This document shows positions 1-8,099 of a stretch of 49,899 nucleotides of DNA, piece after piece. Under the pieces are notes generated by a model. It was not told the origin of the DNA. It ran no database searches and saw nothing but the letters and a program-made list of their open reading frames with translations. The stretch spans positions 1 to 49,899 of the forward strand of contig NZ_AZWQ01000024.1 in NCBI RefSeq assembly GCF_000514815.1. Reading direction: 5' to 3'. Position 1 is the stretch's first letter. Each line of letters begins with the position of its first letter. The DNA comes from Salinispora fenicalii. Its GTDB lineage: Bacteria; Actinomycetota; Actinomycetes; Mycobacteriales; Micromonosporaceae. Both the position numbers and the translations under genes were made by a program.

Positions 1-1628
1 GGCTCTGTCTCACATTCGGTGGTGATGGAGGGTGCTGGTCAGCCGAGCAGGATTCGATGGCGCAGGAGAGCGAAGCCCGCTCGTCCGTACATTTGTCGTT
101 TGATCAGTTTGGTTTTGGTGTTGACGCCTTCGGTGCCGCCGTTGTTGAAGGGGTGGGTCAGGGCGGCGTTGACGGCGTCGCGGTCCAGGCCGAGGCCGCG
201 GATGAAGGTGTGCAGGTGGGGTAGGTCCGTGGCCTTGACCTCGGCGATCCACGTGTCGAGATGGTCGTCGTTACCGGCTGCGGGTGTGAGGAGCGCGGCG
301 AACGAGCCGATGAAGCCGGCCAGCGCGGTCATCTGCGGGCAGGCGCTGGTGAGGGCGTGGACGAGCGTGCGCTGATGGTCTGTGAGCTTCTCGGGTGGGG
401 TCAGGAAGTAGCGGGTGAGGCGTCGGGGCGACAGGGCTGGGCGGTCGGCTTCGACGCGGCCTTGGGTGATGTAGCGGTAGAGCAGGTTGAGGCTGCCGGT
501 GTAGCCCAGTTCCCTGATCTCGGCGAGAAGTTGCGTAGCGCCGACGGCGGGGTCTTGTTCCCGGCGTCGGCGCAGGTGGTCACGGTAGGGGTCGACGAGG
601 GTGGGCCGGTACTGCGGTGCGCGGACCAGGCGTTCGGGTTCGCTGATTCGGGCATACCGTTTGACCGTGTTCAGGCCGAGGTTGAGTCGGCGGGCGCATT
701 CGAGCAGGCCGACGCCCTTGTCGAGCAGGTCGTGGACCTGCTGCCACCGCTGCCGGGTGGTCACGGCCCGGATGCCTTGCTGTGGCGGTAGGCCGGCGGT
801 GGCCCAGCATGTGCTGTGGGCGGTGACCTCTTTGCGGACGGCCTCGGCGAGGTTGTGCCACAGGTGCCAGCGGTCGGCGACCTGCAACGCCTCGGGTAGG
901 GCGCGGCGGACCGCTTCGGCGTAGGCGCCCGAGGAGTCCCGGCACACCACCTCGACACCGGGATGCTCACGCAGCCATGTCTCTAACGTGTGGGCCTTGC
1001 GGTCGGGCAGCACGTCGATGCGTTCACGGGTGACCGCGTCGATCAGGACGGTGGCGTAACGGCGACGGCGGCACAGCGCGAAGTCGTCGACCCCGAGCAC
1101 GCGGGGAACCCGCCGCTCGGGCAGCGGAACGCGTAGCAGCGCCCGCAGCGCGGTGTGACGGGACATGACGACCATCGCCAGGACCGACAACAGGCGAGCA
1201 CCGCCCCGGCCAGCCAGATGACGCACCACCGCAGCGACCTGGGCGCTCAGCCGGGACGTGCGACGCTGGTAACGCTCCAGAACACCCGGAAGCTGTTCCC
1301 GGAACGTGCGACGACAGCCCTGCGTCGGGCACACCAGACGCCGCACGCGCACCCGCACCACTACCGGCCGGGCATCGACCGGCACATCCGCCAGAGTCCG
1401 CTGGTGATACCCATGCACCCGGCCCGTCACCGCCTCACAGCCCGGACAAGCCACCGTTCCTCCAGGAGTCCGAGCCCGCACCAGGATCCGCTCGCCCTCG
1501 TCCGTGACCTCATCGATCACCAACGGGGACAGCCCCGAGAACACCATCTTCGTAAGATCATCGATCTTGCACACATGACCTCAACGACATCGACCACCCT
1601 CGGTCACCACCGAATGTGAGACAGAGCC
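1..1628. mobile_element. ISL3-family insertion sequence
   Basis: A complete insertion sequence bounded by perfect 25-bp terminal inverted repeats at 1-25 and 1604-1628. It carries one transposase gene on the minus strand. ISL3 elements normally make an 8-bp target duplication, but the left flank lies outside the window so this cannot be checked. A second, partial copy of the terminal sequence sits just outside the right end (1631-1649), so this may be a repeated target. Confidence 0.93.
39..1574 (-). CDS. ISL3-family transposase
   Basis: 511-residue transposase that fills the insertion sequence, a normal length for ISL3. An N-terminal zinc-finger region has CPGC near residue 43 and a second pair (CPTQGC) near 82. 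A helix-turn-helix-like stretch (ECARRLNLGLNTVKRYAR) lies in the middle. The DDE-type catalytic core begins at GVDDFA (D163/D164), with further acidic positions at CRDSSG (D213) and VADRWHLWH (D234), the typical ISL3 signature. No frameshift or stop is seen, so the element may still be active. Confidence 0.94.
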   Translation of the reverse strand: MCKIDDLTKMVFSGLSPLVIDEVTDEGERILVRARTPGGTVACPGCEAVTGRVHGYHQRTLADVPVDARPVVVRVRVRRLVCPTQGCRRTFREQLPGVLERYQRRTSRLSAQVAAVVRHLAGRGGARLLSVLAMVVMSRHTALRALLRVPLPERRVPRVLGVDDFALCRRRRYATVLIDAVTRERIDVLPDRKAHTLETWLREHPGVEVVCRDSSGAYAEAVRRALPEALQVADRWHLWHNLAEAVRKEVTAHSTCWATAGLPPQQGIRAVTTRQRWQQVHDLLDKGVGLLECARRLNLGLNTVKRYARISEPERLVRAPQYRPTLVDPYRDHLRRRREQDPAVGATQLLAEIRELGYTGSLNLLYRYITQGRVEADRPALSPRRLTRYFLTPPEKLTDHQRTLVHALTSACPQMTALAGFIGSFAALLTPAAGNDDHLDTWIAEVKATDLPHLHTFIRGLGLDRDAVNAALTHPFNNGGTEGVNTKTKLIKRQMYGRAGFALLRHRILLG

Positions 1629-1630
1629 GA

Positions 1631-1649
1631 ATGTGTGTGAGACAGAGCC
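1631..1649. repeat. partial second copy of the IS terminus
   Basis: Directly after the IS right end, the sequence ATGTGTGTGAGACAGAGCC nearly repeats the last bases of the inverted repeat (TGTGAGACAGAGCC is identical). It is either a scrap of an earlier insertion or a target resembling the IS end. Confidence 0.6.
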
Positions 1650-1820
1650 GAAAACGCCACACTCCCTATGGCCGCCCCGGCAGCGGTGTGCGGGTGCTCG
1701 TGGGGTGCTCGCGCGCCGTGGACAGGCGGCCATCCGTCAGCACCCGGCGGCGCAGGCAATGGATTGGTAGGGATCTGTAGGACTGCCGGCGCCGTTCGGG
1801 ACCCATGAGCACGACATTGA

Positions 1821-1869
1821 CGGGACTCGTAATCCGCGGTTCGGGGTACGAGTCCCTGGCGGCGCACCA
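1821..1869 (+). other. tRNA-Thr(CGT) 3'-half remnant, probable attachment site
   Basis: From a perfect anticodon loop (CTCGTAA, anticodon CGT) the sequence runs through a T arm (CGGGG / CCCTG) to an acceptor strand GCGGCGC followed by ACCA. The T loop reads TACGAGT, with the conserved T55 replaced by A. Upstream, GCGCCGT at about 1789 could still pair with the acceptor strand, but the D arm and the 5' anticodon stem do not fold. Only the 3' half is preserved. Tyrosine-recombinase elements commonly use tRNA 3' halves as att sites, so this fits an attR scar with native chromosome to its right. The element side is inferred. Confidence 0.7.
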
Positions 1870-1875
1870 ACGAGC

Positions 1876-1917
1876 AAGGCCCTGACCTGGTACTTCGGTG
1901 CCGGTCGGGGCCTTTTT
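1876..1917 (+). terminator. intrinsic terminator behind the tRNA remnant
   Basis: Stem GGCCCTGACC...GGTCGGGGCC (one mismatch) with a short loop, followed by TTTTT. It lies 7 bases after the CCA end, the normal place for a tRNA terminator. Confidence 0.8.
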
Positions 1918-2075
1918 CGCGTACGGCGGTGGTGGTTGGTCGTTCGGTGGGTGCTCGGGAGCCGTTGGACCGGGTTGGTATCGGTGGGACGGGGTGCTAG
2001 GCCAGCGGTCCGAACCATGGATCAACCGGGTGCGCCGCTGTTCTGTGGAGGGCCCGGGCGTGGTTAGGGTCGGTT

Positions 2076-2543
2076 GTGCGGCGGATCGTGCGTAGGTCGG
2101 TGCGGGCCATTCTTGTCGATGGTGACGGCCGTCTTGTGCTGATCAAGCGGATCAGGCCCGGGCAGGTGCCGTACTGGACGACGCCGGGTGGTGGGGTGGA
2201 GTCGACGGATGTTTGTCTGGAGGCTGCGCTTCGTCGTGAGTTGCGTGAGGAGCTTGGTGGCGAGGCCGGTCGGCTGGTTCCGGTGTTCCTGTTCTCCACT
2301 CCGGTTGGTGCGGGTGTTTCGGTGCAGCACTTCTTCGCGGGTCGTTTGTTTCAGTTGCGGGTGGAGGCGCGTAGTGGGCCGGAGTTCGCTGATCCCACGC
2401 GGGGTGAGTATCAGCTGGACCGGGTGGCGATTGACGAGCTGCACGCGGTGGCGTTGAAGCCGGATGCGCTCAGGGAGTTCATTGTCGCCAACGAGGAGGC
2501 GTTGCTCTCGGTGTACGACGATGGTGCAGGGTTGTGCGGTTGA
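2076..2543 (+). CDS. Nudix hydrolase
   Basis: 155-residue protein with one Nudix domain, which hydrolyses a nucleoside diphosphate linked to some other group; the substrate cannot be read from sequence. The Nudix box begins at GGGVESTDV and ends RRELREELGG (about residues 38-63); the REL-EE-G core that binds the metal is intact. The spacing between the glycines and the REL is one residue longer than the classic box, as in some actinobacterial members. The GTG start follows the tRNA remnant by about 200 bp. The 3' end overlaps the convergent flavoprotein gene by 65 bp, so the two genes are antisense at their ends. Confidence 0.9.
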   Translation: MRRIVRRSVRAILVDGDGRLVLIKRIRPGQVPYWTTPGGGVESTDVCLEAALRRELREELGGEAGRLVPVFLFSTPVGAGVSVQHFFAGRLFQLRVEARSGPEFADPTRGEYQLDRVAIDELHAVALKPDALREFIVANEEALLSVYDDGAGLCG

Positions 2544-3048
2544 GAAGGTCGAGCACACTGTCCCAGTGGAATGGTCCGTCTGGGGTGTCGGGTCGTAGGG
2601 CTTCGGTGGCGGTGAAGTGAACGCCGGCGGTGGCGAGTAGTTCGAGGTTGCGGTGGAAGGCTGGGTGCGCGGCGAGCGCTGCCTTGGCGTAGGGCGAGAC
2701 GATGATCGGTGTTCCGGCTCCGAGGGCTTCGTTGAGGGTGCCCAGGGCTGCGGTGTTGTTGATGCCGGCGGCCCATTGGTTGATCGTGTTGAAGGTGGCC
2801 GGGGCGACGATGATGGCGTCGGGCCGTGGTAGTGACTTCGGTTCCTGCGGTCCGCGTGGTTCGCTCCGGACGGGGTGGCCGGTTGTCTGTTGCAGGGCTG
2901 GGAGGTCAACCCATGCGGTGGCGGCCTCGGTGACGACGGGGTGCACGTCCCAGTCGTCGTGGCGGAGCCGTTCGGCCAGCTCGGTTACTTTGGCGGCCGG
3001 TGGGGCGGCGCACACGACGAGCAGGGCTACGGGGGTGGCCTTGGTCAT
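2479..3048 (-). CDS. flavoprotein family protein (Dfp/MrsD-like fold)
   Basis: 189 residues with the fold of FMN-binding flavoproteins: an N-terminal strand with VCAAPPAA, then DAIIVAPATFNTINQWAAGI (about residues 77-96), the segment that contacts flavin and positions the substrate in PPC decarboxylase and EpiD/MrsD-type enzymes. The ATG overlaps the TGA of the upstream XRE/TPR gene (ATGA), so the two are translationally coupled. Stand-alone flavoproteins of this type beside XRE regulators are common in Streptomyces and relatives; their reaction is unknown to me. The basic C-terminal tail (after residue 165) is probably unstructured. Confidence 0.85.
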   Translation of the reverse strand: MTKATPVALLVVCAAPPAAKVTELAERLRHDDWDVHPVVTEAATAWVDLPALQQTTGHPVRSEPRGPQEPKSLPRPDAIIVAPATFNTINQWAAGINNTAALGTLNEALGAGTPIIVSPYAKAALAAHPAFHRNLELLATAGVHFTATEALRPDTPDGPFHWDSVLDLLNRTTLHHRRTPRATPPRWRQ

Positions 3049-4509
3049 GCGTCTTGGACTCCTGCTCGGTCGGCGAGGGCTCGTAGCCCGGGGGTGCGGC
3101 TGGGGTGTTCCCGCCGGAGCAGCTTCGTGATGAGCCCAGCGGCGGTGGCGTTGAGCTTGATCGCCTCAGGGACGAGGCGTTCGTACTCCAGGAGGTGGAG
3201 CATCGCTTGGGGGGGCTGAGCTGTCCGTCGCGCTGTGCGCCACGGCAAGGTCGAGGTGCGCTTGAGCGCGCCGGCTGGCGAGCGTCAGTGGGAGCTGTGC
3301 GGTGTCGAGCTGGTCGGCGAGCCGGAGTGCCTGTTTGTTCTCGTGTAGGGCGACCGCGATGGAGATTTGGTGTAGCCGGACGTTGGTGGGTCCGAAGGCT
3401 GTCCACAGTTCGTTACCGTTGCCGCCGAGTTCATCGGCGGCTGATTCAGCGGCTCGCAGGTGGCGCCATGCGCTGCGAGTGTCTGCCTGGCGGGCTGCCG
3501 CCACGGCCGCGTGGAGCAGGAGCGCTCCATACGCCGAGAGGTAGGCGGGGGTGCGGTACAACTGGTGGCCGGCGATGGCCTCGGCTGCGGCTACCGCGAC
3601 CTCTTCCGCTTCGGCGGCACGGCCTGGCTGCTTGGCGAGCGCGCAGGCGGTCTGGTAGGCCGCGATGGCGGTCCGTGCTGGATCAGCGGCTATCAGGCCG
3701 AAGCATCGGGCGCGGTCCGCGGTGGTCCAGGCGAGTTCGCCGTCACCGAGTTTGGCAGCCAGTTTTGACGCCAGCAGGTAAACGCCGCTAGCGGCTCGGG
3801 CAACCCTGGGCATCTCCACAGCCTTCGGCTGTTCGGCGAACAAGGAATCGGCCCCGTTGATAAGGATGGGTAGCTGCCGCAGTTTGCTGTACTGAGCGCA
3901 CTGGTAGGCGAGGTTGCCTACCTGTAGGGCGGCTTCCAGCTCACGTAACGGCAGCAGGACCTGTCCGCTGTCGCGGGCGAGGACCGCGCTCCGCAGCCCC
4001 GCACGCCATTGGCTGGGCGAGCCGGAGGCATCGAGCGATTGGCTGGTCTGTGGCGACTCGGGCTCGTATATCTCGGGCCGTGGGTGGGCGAGGGCCATCC
4101 CCTTGTGTTGGTGACGAGAATTCGGCTCTGTGGGTTCCGGGAGTTCGTCATTCTTGGCGTTGTCGGGCCGATCGATGTAGAGCCCGAGCGAACGCTTGTC
4201 GGTTTGCAAAACCGTGCAGAGCGCCCATCGGTAATCCTCATTGGGCCACCGGATCTCGCCGCGTTCCAGCGCGCCAATGGCCTTCTCGGTGAGTCCTGCC
4301 CAGCGCGGCCTGCAACCTTGCCTGCCGTACATCGAGGCCAGTTCGGCGTTGCAGGCGTCGGCCAACTCCTGGCGAGACATCGGGCGGCCGGAACCAGAGG
4401 GGGACCGTAGCGCCTTGCGGGCAGCCCTGAGGTGACTGTTCGGGACGCTGTCCCTCCCCACGATCTGCCCCCAGGATCGACCCAGCAATGACGTGCCCTT
4501 GCGCCACAT
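3045..4509 (-). pseudogene. XRE-family regulator with TPR-like C-terminus, frameshifted
   Basis: Long regulator of the actinobacterial type with an N-terminal helix-turn-helix (SRQELADACNAEL near residue 45, then EKAIGALERGEIRWP) and an all-helical C-terminal half that resembles TPR repeats. The reading frame breaks near its end: at 3209-3215 there is a run of seven G (C on the coding strand). Before it the frame reads HLDLAVAHSATDSSAP. After a one-base shift it continues with the expected family ending LLHLLEYERLVPEAIKLN and stops at 3045, overlapping the flavoprotein start. Deleting one C restores a full protein. The start may instead be GTG at 4461. True mutation, phase variation or sequencing error cannot be separated here. 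Confidence 0.8.
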
Positions 4510-4684
4510 TGTCGCAGCATTACGCTCCTACATGGTCCCAGTGCGTCCCTGCCCGGTTCAAGCGATACCGATGGTCGTCGGCGGCGTGGGCCACTTCCTG
4601 GCCTTGCGGTCCGCGCCGCAGGGCTGGGTGCCACGGTGAGGCCGCCACCCCGCGAGCGCGGCTGGCGGCTGCAACCCGTGCCGG

Positions 4685-4885
4685 TCAGGCGTCGAATTCG
4701 CCGTTGCGAACCCCCTCGATGAACTCGAACCAGCCATCCGGGCCGAACACAAGGACACTGTCGTCGGGGTTTTTGGAGTCCCGGACGCCGACCTGCAGGT
4801 CCGTAGCGGTCGCGACTTCGACACAGTTGTCGGCACCACCGCTTCGGGTGGACTTCCGCCACGGGTAGAACTGCCTGTCATTCAT
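4685..4885 (-). CDS. DUF397 domain protein
   Basis: 66 residues covering one complete DUF397 domain: W-RKSTRSG near residue 9, NCVEVA near residue 20, VGVRDSKNP and a conserved WFEFIEGVRNGEFD end. These small proteins are nearly always paired with a DUF5753-type XRE regulator, as here, and in Streptomyces such pairs (WhiJ type) affect development and antibiotic production. The start overlaps the end of that upstream regulator by 8 bp, so the two are co-translated. It probably acts as the regulator's partner or antagonist; that role is inferred from the family. Confidence 0.92.
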   Translation of the reverse strand: MNDRQFYPWRKSTRSGGADNCVEVATATDLQVGVRDSKNPDDSVLVFGPDGWFEFIEGVRNGEFDA

Positions 4886-5753
4886 CGTGAATATTCCTCC
4901 TGATTTCTTCGGCCGTTGCGGTGAGGAAGTCGAGGCTTTCGCCCGGTGGCATGGCGGCGTCCGCCAGCCTGCCGTACAGGTCGAGGTAGCGGTTGACGTC
5001 TGCTACCTCTGTCAGTACGAGGTCGTCGGTGGCCGTGTCAACGGCAACGACCACGGGGTCGTGCGGGTCCGGGTACCGGTATGTGAAAAACGCCGAGCGG
5101 GGGACGGAATGCTGGCGGATCTTGGCGGCGACTGGCAGTACTCGGATGCTGATGGTTCGGCGGTGGTGTCCGACGAGCGTTAGGTGGTCCAGTTGATCGG
5201 CGATCACCGGCGCGGGCGCGGCAAAGCGGCGGATGGCCAGTTCGTCGATGATCACCTCATACCGAGGGCCGCCCGGCCGCTCCAGCATGCGTTGGCGGCC
5301 GGCGCGTGCTTCGAGTGCTCGGGTGTGGCTGTAGGTGGCACCGTTGGGAGCGTCCATTAGCAGGCGTGCTTCGGTGTACGGCCGCACCTGCAACAAGCCG
5401 GGCAGGTAGACCATCTGATATTCGCGAATCTCACTCGCGCCCGCCTCAAGGTTCGCGTACAGAGCCTGTCGGGTGCCCATCTCGTCGGCGTACTTCGCCC
5501 ACCACCCGCGTTCCTGTGCCTCGCGGGCGATCGTCATGATCTGCTGCCAGCGCTGCTGATCTACGCCGAACAGCTGGAGAATCCGCATCACCTCGTCGAG
5601 GTCAGGGGCGACGTGACCGTTCTCCAACCGCGAGATGCGTTGGCGTGCGACGCCGATCTCCGCGGCGACGCGGGCGGCTGGGTATCCGTGCTCGTCGCGC
5701 AGGCGGATCAGCTCGGTGGCGAGCCTCCGACGACGCACCAGCGGGCTGATCAC
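4878..5753 (-). CDS. XRE-family regulator with DUF5753 domain
   Basis: 291 residues when started at GTG 5753, which has a GGAGG ribosome site six bases upstream; the open frame continues further but lacks such a site. The HTH (LRDEHGYPAARVAAEIGVAR, then ISRLENGHVAPD) occupies roughly residues 15-50. The rest is the DUF5753 domain, with YLPGLLQVRPYTEA near residue 115 and a long beta-rich C-terminus ending in RNIHDE. It forms an operon with the DUF397 gene. DUF5753 regulators are abundant in sporulating actinomycetes and occur many times per genome; the target of this one is unknown. Confidence 0.92.
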   Translation of the reverse strand: MISPLVRRRRLATELIRLRDEHGYPAARVAAEIGVARQRISRLENGHVAPDLDEVMRILQLFGVDQQRWQQIMTIAREAQERGWWAKYADEMGTRQALYANLEAGASEIREYQMVYLPGLLQVRPYTEARLLMDAPNGATYSHTRALEARAGRQRMLERPGGPRYEVIIDELAIRRFAAPAPVIADQLDHLTLVGHHRRTISIRVLPVAAKIRQHSVPRSAFFTYRYPDPHDPVVVAVDTATDDLVLTEVADVNRYLDLYGRLADAAMPPGESLDFLTATAEEIRRNIHDE

Positions 5754-6371
5754 ACCACACCTCCGGAGAACAACCAACGCCGGAGGACGATTACGCACCG
5801 GCGATGCGGGGAGCGTAACCCCGGGCTTCTCCGTTGGAACTGGGCGTGAGTTCACGATCGGCTGCTGAGGCCCTGATCAGCGACCATCTGGGCAGCAGAA
5901 CGGGTACCGGATCAGGTGGTGGACGGGGATTCCCGCATATGTGGACTGTCCGTGAAGGTGGACCTACCAGAAGCGATCTGTCGATTTATGTGATCCGGAC
6001 CGGCCGAACCGGCTGGATCCGGCTCGTGACAGCAACGCGGTCCTGGGCGTGTTCTCGCCTTCCGCCGGTGCACGGTACCGGGTAGGTGAACGCGCCGGAC
6101 GGCGTGGCTGCAGTTGGTCTCCCGCTCGCCGTTGCTGCTACAGGGCGTGGCGGCGGGCGGGACTTCACCACCATGCGTGTCCCTGAGGAGGGCCGGTTCC
6201 GTGTTCGCAGGTGACTACTACTGGCTCGACCGCGATGACGCCACCGGTCTCGGCCGGCACATGTTCTGGGCCGTATCGGTAGCAACCCAGTTTGGGTGCG
6301 CCGTGGGAGTGACACATCAAGGTCGCCAGCGCGGCGCACCTGGTCCACATCGGTCGAAACGGAAGGCAGGC
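5754..6371. other. 618 bp without a confident gene
   Basis: No open frame here has convincing start, ribosome site and family resemblance. One stretch on the plus strand from GTG 6201 (VFAGDYYWLDRDDATGLGRH) reads like protein and is in frame with the next gene, so it may be a decayed or fused upstream gene. No tRNA or strong terminator is visible. Confidence 0.5.
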
Positions 6372-6686
6372 ATGGCGACCTACCACGGTGGCGAAAAGGT
6401 CGAACAAGCGCAAATAGCGTTGCAGCAACACGCAACCAGCAGTGCATCCGGAGCGTGCATTACCTGCCGCAGCCCCGGCCCATGCGCCCAGTTCGAGCAG
6501 GCGGTGAAAGTCTTCTGGCTTTCACTTCGACTGCCTCGCCGAACTCCTGGCGCCACCCGACCCGAGCTAATCAATGCCAGACGAGTTGGTGATCACGGGC
6601 TGCTGGCAAGCAGACCTCACCGTCGTGTAACGGCAGCTCCCACGGCAAAACGCGTGGCGGGCGCCGTCGGTGCTATCTGTGGGTAA
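6372..6686 (+). CDS. small cysteine-pair protein, unknown function
   Basis: 104 residues from ATG 6372, preceded by GGAAGG. It has a short motif ACITCRSPGPCAQF (residues about 31-44) whose three cysteines could bind a metal, followed by LPRRTPGATRPELINARRVG, a stretch I recognise as recurring in small Micromonosporaceae hypothetical proteins. The C-terminal 35 residues look less constrained. The open frame extends in phase back to 6201, so a longer product is possible. The next gene, 35 bp away, encodes another small cysteine-rich protein in the same direction, suggesting an operon leading into the isomerase cassette. Confidence 0.6.
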   Translation: MATYHGGEKVEQAQIALQQHATSSASGACITCRSPGPCAQFEQAVKVFWLSLRLPRRTPGATRPELINARRVGDHGLLASRPHRRVTAAPTAKRVAGAVGAICG

Positions 6687-6721
6687 GTCGTCCTGACCAT
6701 CAGAGTGGGAGGTGAAGTGGT

Positions 6722-6961
6722 ATGCCAGTTAAGCCAGTGACCGTGCCGCCGCTACCGGTTACCGCAAGAATGCCCCTGAATGGCGAGTCGAACACGGTAG
6801 TCGAATTGACTGAGCAGGCAATTGCACTGCGTAGCGTCCATGTTGAGCGCGATGGAATTTGTGCCGGATGCCTCGACATGTGGGCGCGGCTGGCGCCTCA
6901 CCCGTGTCCGCAGGCGGACTGGGCAGAGCGCGTTCTCCAGCAGGCAACACCGACTGCTTGA
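6722..6961 (+). CDS. small cysteine-rich protein, unknown function
   Basis: 79 residues with a good ribosome site (GGAGGTGA) seven bases before the ATG. The C-terminal half carries ERDGICAGCLDMWARLAPHP followed by CPQADWAERV. The CxxC plus third cysteine and the W-A-LAPHPC pattern recur in small proteins of Micromonospora and relatives, often near XRE regulators and phosphotransferases. It could be a small zinc-binding protein. It has no signal peptide or membrane segment. No function is known to me. Confidence 0.75.
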   Translation: MPVKPVTVPPLPVTARMPLNGESNTVVELTEQAIALRSVHVERDGICAGCLDMWARLAPHPCPQADWAERVLQQATPTA

Positions 6962-7101
6962 CATCCTTATCTGCTCCTGGCGCATTGCTCGATGCTGGAG
7001 GTGCCGCCTAACCCGCGTTTTCACCCTTGCGCTAACGAAGCAAGGCGATCGTTTATCGCCCTGGCCTTGCGGTCGCGGCTACCGGGTCGCGGGCTACTAG
7101 C

Positions 7102-7119
7102 GGCGGGAGGTCTCCCGCC
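7102..7119. promoter_or_regulatory. perfect short hairpin before the isomerase gene
   Basis: GGCGGGAG-GT-CTCCCGCC, two perfect 8-base arms, lies 30 bases before the GTG of the isomerase gene and upstream of its GAAGGAGA ribosome site. There is no T tract, so it is more likely an operator or a 5' UTR structure than a terminator. Confidence 0.5.
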
Positions 7120-7148
7120 CCTACCTACTACTGAAGGAGAAGACGGCC

Positions 7149-8099
7149 GTGGACAAAATGCCGGCGAGCAGGCTGGTGCTCAACCCTGACGAAGTCAACT
7201 CCGATCCAGTGCCGGGCATGGACTTGGCGGTGAAGTTGGGCATTGGTCAGCTGGAGATCCGCTCAGCCGAGGGCGCCAATGCGGTTACGCTGCCCGACGA
7301 CCGGGTTCGGTACCTCCGTACGCTGGCCGAGGAGCGAGGCCTGAAGGTGGCCGCGCTGGCTTCGCCGCTGTGGAAGTGGTGCCGGCCCGAGGCGACGCCC
7401 GAGAGGGTGGACACCTTCGGCTTTCCCACCCAGGTTCCGCCCGAGGAGCGGCTCGGCTGGATTGAGCGGGCCGTTGAGGCTGCCGTCATCCTCGGAGCCC
7501 CGGTGGTGCGGGTCTTCTCCCACCTGCGGGTCGAGCCGGAGCTCACCGAGCAGCTACTCGGTGACCTGCTGTTGGCAAAAGCCCTGGACCTGGCGAACTC
7601 GGCTGGGGTGCGGCTGCTGCTGGAGAACGAGCCAGTGTGCACGGTCGCCCATGCCGAGTCACTGCTCGAGGTCCTGGACCGGTACTACGGGCAGGGCCTG
7701 GGACTGTGGCTGGACGTGGCGAATCTCCACGAGGTCGGCCAAGCCACCGGTGAGGTGGTCAGCTCCCTCGCCCCGTACGTGGGGTACGTACACGTCAAGG
7801 ACTACCGGCCCGCCGCTGACGGTGGTGGCCGGGTGTTCTGCCCGGCCGGTGAGGGTGTGGTGCCCTACGGCCAGGTGCTACCGCTGCTGCACGCTGCCCA
7901 GCCCGGGCTGCCGTACGCGCTGGAGACCCACGTGCGCGACACCCCAGCCGAGGCCCTCACCTCTGGCGCCGCGTTCCTGAGCTCCGCTGTTCCCGGCTGG
8001 CATGAAGCGGGTGCTGCTGGTAGGAGCGGGGGAGGTCGGAGCCAAGCACCTGGCCGCGCTCTCCGGCGTTCCCGGTGTGCTAGTCGCCGGGGTCGCTGA
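7149..8099 (+). CDS. sugar phosphate isomerase/epimerase family (TIM barrel)
   Basis: Xylose-isomerase-like TIM-barrel protein of the AP-endonuclease-2 superfamily. Barrel motifs are visible: LGIGQLEIRSAEG near residue 30, the metal-site glutamate in LLLENEP (about 160), LWLDVANLHEVG (about 190), GYVHVKDYRP (about 217) and ALETHVRD (about 260). These supply the E-D-H-E type metal ligands. The GTG start follows GAAGGAGA. The natural barrel seems to end near SSAVPGWHEA, but the frame runs on for about 30 arginine- and glycine-rich residues over the next gene (98-bp overlap), which suggests an indel near the stop. It likely works with the following oxidoreductase on a sugar or inositol substrate. 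Confidence 0.85.
   Translation: MDKMPASRLVLNPDEVNSDPVPGMDLAVKLGIGQLEIRSAEGANAVTLPDDRVRYLRTLAEERGLKVAALASPLWKWCRPEATPERVDTFGFPTQVPPEERLGWIERAVEAAVILGAPVVRVFSHLRVEPELTEQLLGDLLLAKALDLANSAGVRLLLENEPVCTVAHAESLLEVLDRYYGQGLGLWLDVANLHEVGQATGEVVSSLAPYVGYVHVKDYRPAADGGGRVFCPAGEGVVPYGQVLPLLHAAQPGLPYALETHVRDTPAEALTSGAAFLSSAVPGWHEAGAAGRSGGGRSQAPGRALRRSRCASRRGR

Noticed and set aside
1789..1869. Intact tRNA gene
   Set aside because: The acceptor strand, T arm and anticodon loop look right, but the D arm and 5' anticodon stem do not pair and T55 is mutated. It is treated as a 3'-half remnant.
6201..6371. Extension of the 6372 gene to GTG 6201
   Set aside because: The stretch DYYWLDRDDATGLG looks protein-like, but the ribosome-site spacing is poor while ATG 6372 has a good site. 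It is noted as a possible decayed upstream gene.
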